Of a stretch of DNA of 64,000 bases, positions 11,130-22,590 are shown one piece after another. The stretch spans positions 49,948,108 to 50,012,107 of the forward strand of contig OY759217.1 in NCBI GenBank assembly GCA_963662175.1, in the 5' to 3' direction. The notes under the pieces were generated by a model. That model made no database searches. It was not told the DNA's origin and saw only the letters and a list, made by a program, of their open reading frames with translations. Position 1 is the stretch's first letter. Each line of letters starts with the position of its first letter. The translations under genes were made by a program, and so were the position numbers. This stretch comes from Aradus depressus. Its lineage: Eukaryota > Arthropoda > Insecta > Hemiptera > Aradidae.

Positions 11130-11665
11130 TTCGAAGTGTAGGGGTAATTACGCAATAGGTCAGAAATTCGATGCGCAGAATTTCATGTTTTCCATCTGAT
11201 TTAAAAATGAAAAAAAAAAGTCTGTATGTCTGTGAACACGATAACTCCCAAAAGAATGAATGTATCGACACGAAATTTAACAGGTGTACCCAGAATCCTC
11301 TAAGGACTACACCAATTAATTTTGGGCCAAATCGGCCAAGGGGAAAAGGGGATTCAGGAGGGGGCTTAACACAAAAATTCTAATAACTTCGATGTAATGA
11401 ATGAAATTTCATATTGTAATTTCAAAACCGGAATTGGCTGAAAGAAAATGGCGGTTTAGAGGGGGGCTCAACCCAAAAACTGTAATAACTGCCCATATAA
11501 TGAATATATCTACAAGAAATTTAGTATAAGGACTCATAAGCCCCTATGTAAATCAACTATTGATTTTTAAACCTAACGGTCGATTGGTTTTGAAGAGATA
11601 GACCAAAAACATTGATCAATTCGATCTGGGGAAGTAGATTGTCCCGTGATTCAACGACAACTTTT
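11130..11665 (+). repeat. Family A, near full length
   Basis: From the outer start (GGGGTAATTACGCAATAGGTC) through subunits with ATGAATGTATCGACACGAAA to the outer end (CTGGGGAAGTAGATTGTCCC). Together with the copies at 44630 and 5755 it defines the family's length as roughly 550-700 bp. Confidence 0.75.
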
Positions 11666-12155
11666 TGATTTTTTGTTCTTGTGCTCTAGAGACAACGTGT
11701 ACCTACAGAGAATACAATATATAATACATATGCTAATTAGCCGATGAATAGAGACATGTGGCTATATACACCTGAGCTAACACACAGAGAGGTGTCTCAA
11801 TAACAACCATGACATCAGCTGCCAATAGCTGGGAAAAAATATCTACCTTAGGTATAGAATAATGTATCGTTTTGTGACCTAAAGACAAAACAGCTTCTGT
11901 ACCGGATATATCAGAAAATCCCGCCAAAACCACTCCCTTGTAGAGTTCCGTCGGGTAAACTTCAAAATGGAACCTCAAGTTTTATTTTTCCCTGTGAAAC
12001 CAATTTATCGATTTGGTTGAAAATGATCTTAGGGTGTCTTGCTCGGGGGACTTCTGAATTATCATACTAAACTCTGTATTCATACATTCGTTACAAGTAT
12101 AGTTAACAAAACTTTTTAACATATTGCGAAGATGGGGAGGTTCTTGGAAGGTCAT
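11666..12155. other. No gene seen
   Basis: Minus-strand short frames (11733-11978) have no recognisable family. No repeat family was matched. Confidence 0.4.
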
Positions 12156-12157
12156 AT

Positions 12158-12345
12158 CGCCTACTACCAGAGCGCTCATTCGTCACTCTGGTGGACATGA
12201 GCCCGACTCTACTGTGGAAATCCTAAATTTTGCCTACCCTAAATTTTTATTCTCCTAGCGTAGGGGTCTTTAACGAGTACCTGACATCGTACAGGCTCGG
12301 GACCATCGCTTAACGTCCCTTCCGAAGGACAGCGTGCTTAACTAC
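12158..12345 (-). mobile_element. SINE family B, 3' part
   Basis: Holds the body and tail half (minus strand), from the CGCTCTGGTAGTAGGCGATA region to the GCACGCTGTCCTTCGGA region. The tRNA-like head is missing. Confidence 0.85.
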
Positions 12346-12354
12346 CAATAATAA

Positions 12355-12760
12355 AAAAATATTTTATATTTCGTTACTAAGCGATTACAATTTAAACATT
12401 ACTTTGAAATATTTCATATGGAATTATATTTTCCATTATTTGAGGCGCTATAACTTTCATGGTACTGGTCCTATCTCAAATCTCAAGACACATTAGTTAT
12501 TGGTAATTTAATAAAGAACATTTTTGGTAAAAATCAATTTTGGGATCAGCAAAACCGTTTTCGGGTAAATCAAGGAAACATCTAAAAATACGTGTTTCAA
12601 ATTGACATCAGGACAGTTTTCGGCATTTATTTCGAAAATCGGACGACCTGTGAAAAATAGTATTTCATATAAAATGCGATTTTCAGTTTCCTCTACAATT
12701 TTTACTTGAAAATATTTTTCATTAGGTCATAAATATAAGAAGTATCATGTAAAATGCACT
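12355..12760 (+). repeat. Family D dispersed repeat, copy 1
   Basis: About 400 bp that matches 29190-29590 throughout. Shared words include ATTTTGAAATATTTC-TATGG, AACCGTTTTCGGGTAAA-CAAG, AAAAATACGTGTTTCAAA and CAGGACAGTTTTCGGCAT. No coding frame or terminal repeat is evident. Both copies border a SINE: SINE-D here, D-SINE in the second. Confidence 0.8.
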
Positions 12761-13379
12761 TGGACCCCCGGAACGGGAGAGCGGGTTGGGGGGGACTTTC
12801 ATGAAATTTCACAAGTAGCACCCTTATAAGCCCGCTTCGATTACTGCAAGCTCTTTGACAATTAATAGTATAATCCTAGAAACTTCAAGGCTATGGAGAT
12901 GGCTTAACTTAGGATATATAAAATTAAAGAGACTTGTTGGGACGCCAACTGGGTGCCCCCCCCTTTATGCTCTCTCGTGGCTTCCCTCAAGAAAGGCCCC
13001 ATTCATAATTAATACAGTTTCACTTTAGGATGCTAATAACCTCAGATATTGTGCGCCTATAAACATCAGTATTTCTCTATATAATGAATGTGATTCTCTT
13101 TATAGTTCCTCAGCCCTGGAGCTATCCACTTCAATATTGGACTGCCCACCGCTTGAACTTTACCCTGGGGAGGGTATCCAGAGTACATAATGTATGTATA
13201 TTGCTATAGTGAATAAATTGGGTACAAAATGTTATCCGTAAGTCACTCGCCCCGGGCCACACATCGGCAGTCGATGACTTCTTAAGGAAACCACAAACTT
13301 AAGAAAAATGATGAGATATGGGGTATAAGAAAGTGCTACGATGGACACTCGAGATGTCCAACTTCCCCAGCTCTACCAG
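12761..13379. other. No gene seen
   Basis: Sequence without an open frame of note. It contains G/C homopolymer patches (GGGGGG at ~12788, CCCCCCCC at ~12956). Confidence 0.4.
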
Positions 13380-13470
13380 GTATAAGGGAAGTTATGTAAT
13401 GAGTCAGAAATTCTATATTGAGTTTTCACTGGAATTTAATAAAACGTGGAGATAGCTTCCACAGGTCTTA
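13380..13470 (+). repeat. Family A, 5' start only
   Basis: TATAAGGGAAGTTATGTAAT followed by GAGTCAGAAATTCTATATTG and GAGTTTTCACTGGAATTT, then unrelated sequence. Confidence 0.6.
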
Positions 13471-13544
13471 CCGACCTCAGCCATGGCTGAGCGCATAAGA
13501 TGATCTTATATAGAAATAAGCTAAAATAAAATATAGTTAGTAAT

Positions 13545-13785
13545 TGTGACTTATGCCCGGGCTTTAACTACGAGGTCGTATCGCCTACTACCAGAGCGCT
13601 CTTTCGTCGCCCTGGAGCTCCGAGTCCTTTACCTACCCAGGTTTATCCACCAAGGGTAGGGTCCTTTAACAAGTACCTGATTTCGTACGGGCTCGGGATC
13701 ATCGCTTAACGTCCAATCCGAAGGATAGCGTGCTCAAAGTTTTTTTAACAGGCTGCCTTTGAGCTACCGGCGCTCTCTAAATAAA
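13545..13785 (-). mobile_element. SINE family B, internally deleted copy
   Basis: Minus strand. Tail and body are present (ATGCCCGGGCTTTAACTACG to the GAAGGATAGCGTGCTCAA region), then a deletion, and finally the head end GAGCTACCGGCGCTCTCT. The B box is lost in the deletion. Confidence 0.85.
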
Positions 13786-13922
13786 ATATTCATATATAAA
13801 TTTCAAATATATCGTCGGCCAAAACGTGATACCTCGTAAGCGACATTGTTCCGAAAATCGTTCTTTTTAATAAAAAAAAAAAAAAAGAAAATAAAACTAT
13901 TGATCTAGTGGGACCTCATGTA

Positions 13923-14743
13923 CAGTGAAACCTCCTCTTGGCGGTCACCTCAGATAGCCGGACACCCCTGGTGGACGGACAATTTTTACGGTACCGGCAG
14001 AATATATAGGGATTTCAACACATTTGCCTCTCTCTTAGATGGACCCTCTCTTGGACGGACGCGGACGAGTACCGAGAAGAGCAGACTACCTCCGTTGGAC
14101 GGACAGGCAGGCCTCTAATTCGGGTTACACTTAATATGTCCTTAGAATTCTCTTCTAGAGGGAAGGTTGATGTTTATTCTGTGAATTCTCGTTTGAAAGG
14201 GTTGAATTTTAATATGTTCTTTGACTTCTCGTTGTACATTGTACTACCAACCTACCAAACTTTCCATGTAGTGCACCTGTGTTTACAAAGAGACTCGTAA
14301 TTCCAACAAGTTTGTAATGTTCCATACTGCCAGTTACCAAAACCAACGCGAACATAATCAAGCGTTATTCCCTCCAAGCAAACGATGCTACGTCATTAAT
14401 TTTAATTTCTCAGGTAGAGGACAATATAGAAAACTGAATGGGAAAAACAATTTGAAACAAAAGAAAATGTCCGATTTTTTTAGAACTTAGACGTTATACC
14501 ATTGTTTACGTTCGAATTCTAGTACAAATTTCTGATTTTATTACAAATTTCCTATTTTTTAAAACTGTATTCAGTTGTTCAATAAACAACATTTTTTACA
14601 TACGATACACGTGTTTAGAAAAGATATCTTTCATCCTTATCAATTTGCCTTCTATTTTCCTTTTCCCTCTGTTAGGAGGACACCTCAGCTGGGCGGACAA
14701 CTTCCACGGCCCCATGGGTGTCCGTCTAAGAGAGGTTTCACTG
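13923..14743. mobile_element. pogo/Tigger-type MITE, 821 bp, with TA target duplication
   Basis: Left end CAGTGAAACCTCCTCTTGGC (13923) and right end GTCTAAGAGAGGTTTCACTG (to 14743) are inverted copies. Each continues inward with GGACxxCC/TGGACGGAC words. Both sides have TA immediately outside (13921-13922, 14744-14745). CAGTxxAACCTC ends with TA targets are characteristic of pogo/Tigger elements. The interior has no transposase, so it is non-autonomous. Confidence 0.85.
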
Positions 14744-15799
14744 TACGACATAAAAAGAAAAAAAACATGAAATACGGTTTGAAGTGATACCTTGCAAAAG
14801 AACTGAGAACGAAATTGTGATGAAACCTCGTAAGTACGTAAATTCTTCACTTGGATTTGAAAACTAACTTAAAAACAATTGATGGCATGCATATGCATCT
14901 CACTTAATACAAATGTCGAAAAAATTGAGGTTACCTATAAAGAATTTTCTTTTATCAGTTTTTTGTCTCCTGTAAAGTTGGCTTTTTGCACACATGAGGT
15001 ACCACGTTTAGACCGACGATATACACTCTTGCATTGTAATATTCACAATAATATTTTTCGAGAGAGTATCATGGTATATTATACTTAGTACTCAGAAGAT
15101 AATTTATGTTATGCATCTTTCGCGTGGAAAAATCTCTGAGGCCTTTTTTCCCCCTACAGTATAAGGATTACAGAGAACGGTACATAATTGTTCAACTAGA
15201 CGTTCATGATGATGAGTCTTTGAAATCGCTTAAGTATAACTGAAATTATAGCGATCTTAATGAGTGATATTCGAGCTGATATGCAAATAGCTTGGTAAAA
15301 TTTTAATACAAATCTTAAATATACAATCTCAAGAAAACTCTGAAGAAAAGACAGCAAGCTGATTTCATGAGGTCACTTCTTCTAAGAAATTATATTAAGA
15401 ATTATATTAAACAAAAAAAAAAAAACTATATTTTACCTGTAATGACAGGATAAGGTACGAAGAAACCGAAGAACTGCTGGCATGGAACTGACTGGGCGAT
15501 TGGGATAGTGGCAGTGGTGATGGGAGGGGATATAGGAGGACCAATGAGGAGAGAGAAAGACAGGAGCGTGCCACGCCCATCCAACCCCGCCCCACGTCGA
15601 AAAGTGAGAAAAGGCAATTTGGGGGGGGGGGGGGGGGGGGGGTCTATGGTAGATTTCACTGAGGGAGGGATTATCTTATTATCTTTTATACTTTAAAAAA
15701 CTAATGTCCAAGCAAAATAAGTGGTGAAACAAATTTTTTAACAAATGAAATGTCCGTTTGATTGGACCTCTGTAGGACTCCCCACAAAGCACTCACCCC
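14744..15799. other. No gene seen; G homopolymer at 15621-15642
   Basis: AT-rich up to ~15420, then a purine-biased stretch (15500-15680) with a run of 22 G. The proline-rich or glycine-rich frames across this run (15426-15696) are products of the biased composition. Confidence 0.5.
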
Positions 15800-16055
15800 C
15801 GGAGTTATTAACTACGAGGTCATATCGCCTACTACCAGAACGCTCATTCGTCACTCTGGTGGACATGAGCCCGACTCTACTATGGGAGTCCTACATTCGT
15901 CCCATTCGGAGGGCGGTATGCTCAAGTTTATTTTCCTTCACGGATAAATTGAACAATATAAAGGGCCTTGGCCGGGTTTCGAACCCGCGATCTTGAGCTC
16001 AGTAAGCAAGCACGCAAGACCAACGCAACTATCATACATGCTCCCTTTAGAGGGT
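15800..16055 (-). mobile_element. SINE family B, internally deleted copy
   Basis: Minus strand: tail half (AACTACGAGGTCATATCGCC, CTACTATGGGAGTCCTA), a deletion of most of the body, then the head with the B-box complement GGTTTCGAACCC and GATCTTGAGCTCAGTAAGCA. Confidence 0.85.
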
Positions 16056-16401
16056 CCTTCGAATACTTACATGTGTTTAATACATGTATCCAATTCCCTT
16101 CCAAAATTAAAGGAGTGTGAATTTTTGTCCGAGTTCGTCCAAAATCTAATCAGATCTCTATTGGGACACCATTATCTCAAATTTAAAGTGCATTACTATA
16201 ACCGTAGTAACAACAGTTCAAATCATGTACACACACACAGGCAGACGCACAGACAGTCATTATCACGAAAATTGTCAGTTCGAGGGGACCTTGAAACGTT
16301 CCTTCGAAAACTCAGTCTCGGATTTTTGCACTATTACAATCTTTCTGATATTAAAGGTGTAAGAAAATAATAATATACATTGTCAATACATTGGATATTT
16401 C

Positions 16402-17005
16402 TATGGTGACAGGGAATAAGTTGTAAAATGGCCAAAATGAGTTAAGTGTACTGTGATCATCTGCCAAGCAATCTGCGCACTGTGAAGAAGTTGGGAGCTC
16501 AGGACTCTAATACTTTCGGAATTATAAAGATGTGGGTTTCTTGGTATCTCGTAAAACTGTGTATGTTCTCGGTTAAATCTACTTAATCAACTTCTTTGAG
16601 GAATCATTCACGAGATAACTGCTTTTAACCATTTATTCACAACGGCAGACTATTCCAAGTGAAGAGGGCGTTTTTGGTTAAATCAACTTTAGAGAGGCAT
16701 CATCCACGAGTATTTCAAAAAGTATGGTTAATAATTAGGTAAGTGTGAATAAAAATTAGGTAAGTGCGGTCAATAATTAGGTAAGTGATGGGGAATGATT
16801 AGGTAACTAAGGAAAAATCCAAAAAAAGGTTAACAATATTCATTTTCATTCACTGCTATAGATTTAGAAGGTATAGATTAATAATGATGCAAACATAATT
16901 TATTTATTCCAAAAACTGAATTTACACGATTAATGCAAAAGTAAAAAAGTGCTGCCCTAAAAAGTTACGAATTTAGACTTACCAATGTATTCCCTGTGAC
17001 CACAG
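16402..17005. mobile_element. Possible 600-bp inverted-repeat element with an internal 21-bp tandem array
   Basis: Left CTATGGTGACAGGGAATA (~16401-16418) and right TATTCCCTGTGACCACAG (~16988-17005) are imperfect inverted copies, and similarity goes a few bases further inward (AGTTG/CATTG). Inside, ATTAGGTAAGTG recurs at 16734, 16755, 16776 and 16798 (period 21-22). No clear target duplication or transposase was seen, so this is tentative. Confidence 0.35.
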
Positions 17006-17449
17006 ATTTCTGAAAACTATTTGGCTTTTATACGTTTCAGAACAAACGAACGAATATTCGTGGTAAGGCGCTGTGGTATAACACTTAGGTGGTATTTAGG
17101 TTTCGTGTCTGTTTGTCTCATCATCACCGGGGAAATGGTTGAACATATTCCAACCAAACTTCATATTTTGAACCTGCCGATTTAAAACTATGTATTACTA
17201 TATATACGATTCCAGAATCAGTGAACTGAGGGGTTACTTGGAGACAGAAACAGTGAAATCTAAGAATACACAAAGGTACATTTGATCCATAAAATGTTCG
17301 TCAACATCCATTAGAAGCCGAGATATATCGTTCAGAATAGTAGCGCCGTTTCCCGAAACGAGAAGATTTATTAGCGAATGGAGTAGTAGTAGTGTCAGTT
17401 ATTCAAAACTCAGATATTAGAAATACTAAATATAAGAATAGTTTTATTG

Positions 17450-17870
17450 TCACTTCCCAGCTTTATGAAGTAGGTATAGAGCAAGTTATGTAATTCGTCA
17501 TAAATTCACCGGAATTTTATGATTCCGACCTCCTGATTCCAAAAATGAAAAAAAAAAACATGTCCTGTCTGTCTGAAGACGATAACTCACGATAGAATGA
17601 ATGCATCGACACGAAATTTAATATGTTCATCCAGAACCCCACGAGAACATCTATTGATCAGGCTAAATCGACCAGAAAAACTCTAATAACTGCCGATGTA
17701 ATGATTGTATCAACAGAAAATGTAGTATGAGGATTCAGAAGCAACTATGTAAGTCAGCTATTGATTTTTAGCTGCAACACTCGTTTTGGAGGGAGAGTGA
17801 AAACTTAATCAAATAATTCGGGCTGGGGAAGTACACTGCCGGTGATTTACAGACGACATTATTTTATTAT
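17450..17870 (+). repeat. Family A, copy with deletions
   Basis: Runs from 'ctttatgaagtaggtatagagcaag' (altered outer start) through ACGATAACTCACGATAGAAT and subunit motifs to the outer end GGCTGGGGAAGTACACTGCC GGTGATTTACAGACGAC. Confidence 0.75.
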
Positions 17871-18295
17871 TATTATTTTTTTAAATATTGTGCCTACAAT
17901 AAGTCAAAGAAGAAGCACATTGAAATATTGGCCTGTGGGAAGTGAGTGACATTATCCTGCGTGACGAGTCCATGGTAGAGTTTGTTAAACCTGCACTTAC
18001 ATAGGTTATCTGACAATTAGCTGACTGGAGATAGGGACATCCTATGATAAGGCGTGGGGCGGAAACTTAACGGCTATCCACACCACCCTCCAGACAATCC
18101 AATCACTTTTACCAACGAGTTACAAAATTTCATTATAGCCTTTTAAGGGTAGAGTATGAAAGTTTTCCATCGATTGTGATTCTTTTCAATGATTTTATAA
18201 CTAAAAAAAAAAAGTGAAATAAAAGCGAAGAAGGAATTTTGAAAAAACCAGACGCGCAATTTTCGCTAAAAAATCTACATTAAAAAATTAAATAC

Positions 18296-18910
18296 ACAAA
18301 AATGAAGATGGTAAATTTTTCTATAAGGCGAAAGTTGTCAATGATTAATAGAACTGTTCTAATTCAAGATATTCAGTACCTTTTGGAGGTAAAACTTGGA
18401 AAAATATTACTTTTGTAACGTATATACTAAATAATAAAACATATTATGGGGTAACACAGAAATTAGATTTCATGAACTTTTTTGAGTTTTTTTATATTAC
18501 CTTTGAGGAAAATTCCTCGTCTGTTCTATTATTCCCTGGAAATCTCGCCATAGCGACATGCATCTACATAGATGACTCTATACACTATATATATTAAATA
18601 TATTTTATTTTATTATTAGACTATATATATTTTGTGTATGACTCTAGAGTCATAAACGCCATTACGCTCGAGACACTTCCTCCATCCCTTTTCCACAAGG
18701 TAATAAAAAAAAAACTCAAAAAAATTCATGAAATCTAATTTTTGTGTTAACCCAAAATATGTTTTTTTTTATTTAGCTACACGTTACAAAAATAATATTT
18801 TTCCAAGTTTTTACCTCTAAAAAGTACTGAATATCTTGAATTAGAACAGTTCTATAAATCATAAACAACTTTCGCCTTATAGAAAAATTTACCTTCTTTA
18901 TTTTTGTGTA
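18296..18910. repeat. Large fold-back: ~215-bp imperfect inverted repeat with ~190-bp loop
   Basis: The left arm (18296-18510: GAAGATGGTAAATTTTTC, GTTCTAATTCAAGATATTCA, GAAATTAGATTTCATGAA) is matched in reverse complement by 18700-18910. The loop holds TGACTCTAGAGTCATAAACG and the right flank holds the near-copy TGACTCTACAGTCATAAATG (18908 on). So part of the unit is also directly repeated. It has no coding frame; the class is unknown. Confidence 0.8.
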
Positions 18911-19119
18911 TGACTCTACAGTCATAAATGCCATTACACTCGAGACACATCCTCCCTCCCTCTGCCAAAAGTATCCCTACTTTTCAACAATTAGTAATTA
19001 TCCCACTTCTACATATTTCCACCAATACGAATTACTAATGGACAAATCCACACCCTCATATTTTCCAAGAAAACATAGAATTTGATTTCTAATCTATCCT
19101 GATATTTTATCTTGAGCTT

Positions 19120-19620
19120 TCGAAGATTTAAATTCCGGCTGCTCCCCAGGAACACGAAGGTCCTGCTGTACAAGACGATTGTGAGGCCAGTGCTGACATA
19201 GGCGGAAGATAGCTGTCTTGACATCTTCGAGAGGAGAATACTCCGCAGGATCTACTGCTCCACCCAGGAGGAAGGCGTTTGGCGCATCAGATAAAACCAG
19301 GAGTTGTATGCACTCTGTACCGAACCAAAAGTTTCGCACTGGATTAGAGTTGCCAGACTCCGTTGGGCTGGACACGTAAAACGGATGGACGAGGACCTCT
19401 TATACCAAGGAAACTCGTTAATGTGACATCGGAGGGTAGGAGAAGAGTGGAACGACCCAGAAGAAGATGGCTGGAGACATTGAATAGAGATGCAATACGG
19501 TTTGGTGCGGTGGGCTGGTGGAAACGGCCCAGGACTGAGCTACAAGGGGACATTTCCTGGAGGACGCCAAGGCTCATGATGGGCTGTAGCGCCTCTGATG
19601 ATGATGATGATGATGATTGA
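19120..19620 (+). pseudogene. Non-LTR retrotransposon endonuclease-reverse transcriptase, 3' end with (GAT)n tail
   Basis: Several frames together read KVLLYKTIVRPVLT, then FERRILRRIY...EEGVWRIR, VARLRWAGHVKRMDED, and in frame 19363-19620 SEGRRRVERPRRRWLETLNR followed by GWWKRPRTELQ. This is the well-known C-terminus of arthropod endonuclease-reverse transcriptases (RLRWxGHVxRM...GRRxRGRPRxRWxD). Stops and frameshifts break it. The copy ends in GATGATGATGATGATGATTGA, a microsatellite 3' end used by several LINE clades instead of poly-A. Confidence 0.8.
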
Positions 19621-19949
19621 GCTTTCGAAGAAAAATATTCTTAACAAAACAAATAGATAACTTTTCTTTCTTTTTTCCCCCATTGTGGTGTAGTTGTTTA
19701 CTCTCTGTTAAATACAGCCTTACAACTTACCAGAAAAATTAATAACATATGTTTAAAATTTTATTTTATTCTATTAATATATACACTGAAAAATCTTTAA
19801 AGAAAAATATTTTTTGATTCTATTTTAGATTTGTTATCAATGGATATTGATAAGTATTGAAGTTTTTGTTTCGAATAAAATATATTTGAAACAAGGAAAT
19901 ATTTATTTCGCCGTTATCAAGTACCTATTTATTCAATATAAATAAATCA

Positions 19950-20248
19950 AGAGGGCGCAGGTAACCCAGTGGTTCGAAACATGGCCGAGGTTCTCAGTTT
20001 ATTTTATCTGGGAGGTAAAATAAACTTAAGTACGCCGTCCTTCGGATGGGACGTTAAGCGATGGTCCCGAGCCTGTACGATGTCAGGTACTCGTTTAAGA
20101 CCCCTGTCCTAGGTGAAATTTAGGGTAGGCAAAATTTAGGACTCCCACAGTAGAGTCGGGCTCATGTCTACCAGAGTGACGAAAGACCGCTCTGGTAGTA
20201 AGCGATATGATCTTGTAGTTAAAGCCCGGGCGTGAGTCATAATAACTA
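19950..20248 (+). mobile_element. SINE family B
   Basis: GAGGGCGC-AGGTAACCCAGTGGTTCGAAAC shows a collapsed head in which the A-box and B-box halves are joined by a deletion. The body and tail are nearly complete (GTACGCCGTCCTTCGGATGG to GGGCGTGAGTCATAATAACT). Confidence 0.9.
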
Positions 20249-21055
20249 AATAAATCAATTGATCAGTGTAAGGTACACTTAAAAAAATATATATTTGAAT
20301 ATGGCGAAATAAATAGGGTGGGAGGGTGCTACCCCATTTATAAGCGCTACAGATGGGAGTTAAGCCCCCGAGCACCTGTACCCGCAGACATGAAACATAG
20401 GGGTCGCTACACATCCTTACCTCTCTTCGGTCTGCTTGTCTCTGAAGGAACAACGGAATATAAAAAAATAAACTTGTCCGTCCATCATCTACTTGCAATC
20501 AACTAAGTTTCCACTCTCCCTCTTCAGCCACTTTGGTTGAAAATTAATAGATGTTTTCCTTAGGATAATCTACCGACAACTGTTTACTCTACCATAAAAA
20601 AGTTGAGATAAAATTAGTTATTGAGTTTCGGGCTTTTCAAAATGGCTGTATATACGTATTTGTGTATGTCCATTGTTCTTAATACCTCTGAAACTAATTG
20701 ATGGATTTCGAGCAAAATTGGAATCCTGTATCAGTGGCTGGCGGTTACAAGGGGGGGGGGGGGGAGGGGGGGGGGGGGTAAAGCAGAATACCACCCCCCC
20801 CTCCCAATAGCGCAGAGGCTCGTAATTCAGTTTCGTTAAGGATAAAGGCACGTTAAATTGGGAAATACGTCCTGGTGATGAGCGAAGTACCTTTTGTTGC
20901 GGTCTTGCGCACAGACTTTGACTGTTACTCAACCTGTCAACGAAATTCTCCCCCCTCCCGTTGAACATCCTGGATTCGCCCTTGTCCTGTAATAGACTAG
21001 GGTTTGACCTTTTCTGGGCTAACGCCCTTCGAACAAAACAGTATTTATTTATATA
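20249..21055. repeat. Mixed repeat debris with G-run
   Basis: ~20515-20600 resembles the inner part and end of family A (minus strand). At 20733-20800 a CAGTGGCTGGCGGTTACAAG word precedes 14 G, A, 13 G and then TAAAGCAGAATACC. The same word order, CAGTGGCGGATACAGGGGGT AAAGCAGAAT, recurs at 59660 and looks like the end of a hAT-type element. Confidence 0.4.
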
Positions 21056-21057
21056 TA

Positions 21058-21325
21058 TGTAGACGCCGGTAGCTCAGTGGTATGTGTGCTTGCTTACTGA
21101 GCTCAAGCTCACGGGTTCGAAACCTGGTCATGGCCCTTTGTATATCTTATCTAAGAGGTAAAATAAACTTAAGCACGCCGTCCTTCGGATGGGACGCTAG
21201 GCGTTGATTCCGAGTCTGTACGATGGTCAGATACTAGTTAAAGACCCCTACACTAGGTGAATAAAAATTTAGGACTCTCACAGTAGAGTCGGGCTCATGT
21301 CCACCAGAGTGCTCTTTCGTCACAT
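21058..21325 (+). mobile_element. SINE family B, 3'-truncated
   Basis: Full tRNA-like head (GACGCCGGTAGCTCAGTGGT, GGGTTCGAAACC) and body. It ends at the CACCAGAGTGCTCTTTCGTCAC region, before the usual tail. Confidence 0.9.
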
Positions 21326-22299
21326 ATCATTAGCATTATTCTAATTTTCCCAAGCCCGCAAACTGCCCTATGGGAAAGTACCATACTGCTCCGACCTGCA
21401 CACAAATTGAAATTTCGTCAAATGTATGACTGATGACATAACTTACTCCATACTATGTGTAGCAGGGAGAAGTAACATCACCCGCGTACCGAGATTTAAG
21501 TAAATAAAAAGGAGAAAGACAAGATGAATCCTACCTGTCTTGAAACCCTTGTGAAGACGAGTCTGACCAAGGAGTTGACAGTTAGTAGGATAGAAGCACC
21601 TCCATTGGAAACTAACGAGATGACAAGGATAGACAAAGCGGCCATAACTAAACATAACGTGCTCACTTCTTATCACAGAAATACCTACTTCTCAGTGATA
21701 AACACATCACGTTGAGGTACTCAAACTTGACATCATCTCTTCTATAAATCTTTCTGTTTTCAAAATTATTTGTCAATTTAAAAAAAATATATATTAAAAT
21801 TCCATAAAATTCTTTGTTTGAAAAGAGAAGATCTCTTTTTACAGATACTCAGAACTTTCAGTAGAAAGAGATCGGTTTGAGAAGGGAAGCGGACTTCTAC
21901 TTAACTGAAGACTATAGTTTATAGACAATAACAACATTTAAACTTCAACTAAAAATGTTTATCTTAGAGGAAACCCTCTATTAGGAAACGGAATTGTTTA
22001 AAAAAATAAAACTACATAGCTAACTTGTCCCATCATGTGACGTTGACACTTATAGATGTAAATAGTTTACGCATTTTGTAAATAAATAGCAAATACATTT
22101 TTGAAAAAATAAATAAATATATGTAGTTTCGAATATAATTTTTGTTGTTTAAGCCAGCAATATTAAAAACAAGGATATTATTTATTTTAGCAGAATATTT
22201 GGATAATGCTGTATACAAACATCAGATTTCAAATTATTATAATTTTTTATAACATTTAATTTGTAACCATTATTATTATGTTGGTCATTAATTTAATAA
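21326..22299. other. No gene seen
   Basis: A small family A-like 5' trace lies at 21410-21475 (minus strand). The short opposing frames at 21443-21715 have no family resemblance. The rest is AT-rich. Confidence 0.4.
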
Positions 22300-22485
22300 A
22301 AAATAAAGAAAAAATGTGTTTTTTAAAAAATATTGTTTATTTCACAAAATATATAATATATATGGCAGCAATACCGAAAGTACTATTGCTGCCATCCTCA
22401 GCCAAATACTTTAATTTTTTTTTTTTTAACATTTATTTTTTACTGTTTCACAATATCTCTGCAAAAAATGTTAAGTATCATTAAA
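22300..22485. repeat. Family C fold-back unit (hammerhead-like), degenerate
   Basis: Contains AATATTGTTTATTTCACAAA, then GGCAGCAATACCGAAAGTACT and, inverted, AGTACTATTGCTGCC followed by ATCCTCAGCC. It ends in CACAATATCTCTGCAAAAAATGTTAAGTAT. The small palindrome GGCAGCAATA...TATTGCTGCC replaces the ordinary core order, so this copy is rearranged. Confidence 0.6.
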
Positions 22486-22489
22486 TTAA

Positions 22490-22590
22490 TATGCGGGCTC
22501 ATATTGCCTACTACCAGAGCGCTGATGGACATGAGACACTACAATGAAAGTCCCTGTCTACCCAAGTTTAGTTACCTAAGGTATTCGCTG
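22490..22590 (-). mobile_element. SINE family B, tail fragment
   Basis: Minus strand, only ~100 bp: GGGCTCATATTGCCTACTAC, CAGAGCGCTGATGGACATGA, CTACCCAAGTTTAGTTACCT. It directly abuts a family C unit. Confidence 0.75.

Noticed and set aside
15426..15696. Proline-rich and glycine-rich frames around 15.5 kb
   Set aside because: Generated by a G22 run and purine-biased sequence; no conserved domain.
20136..20498. 120-codon minus frame
   Set aside because: Largely the reverse strand of a SINE copy; the same frame shape recurs at other SINE copies.
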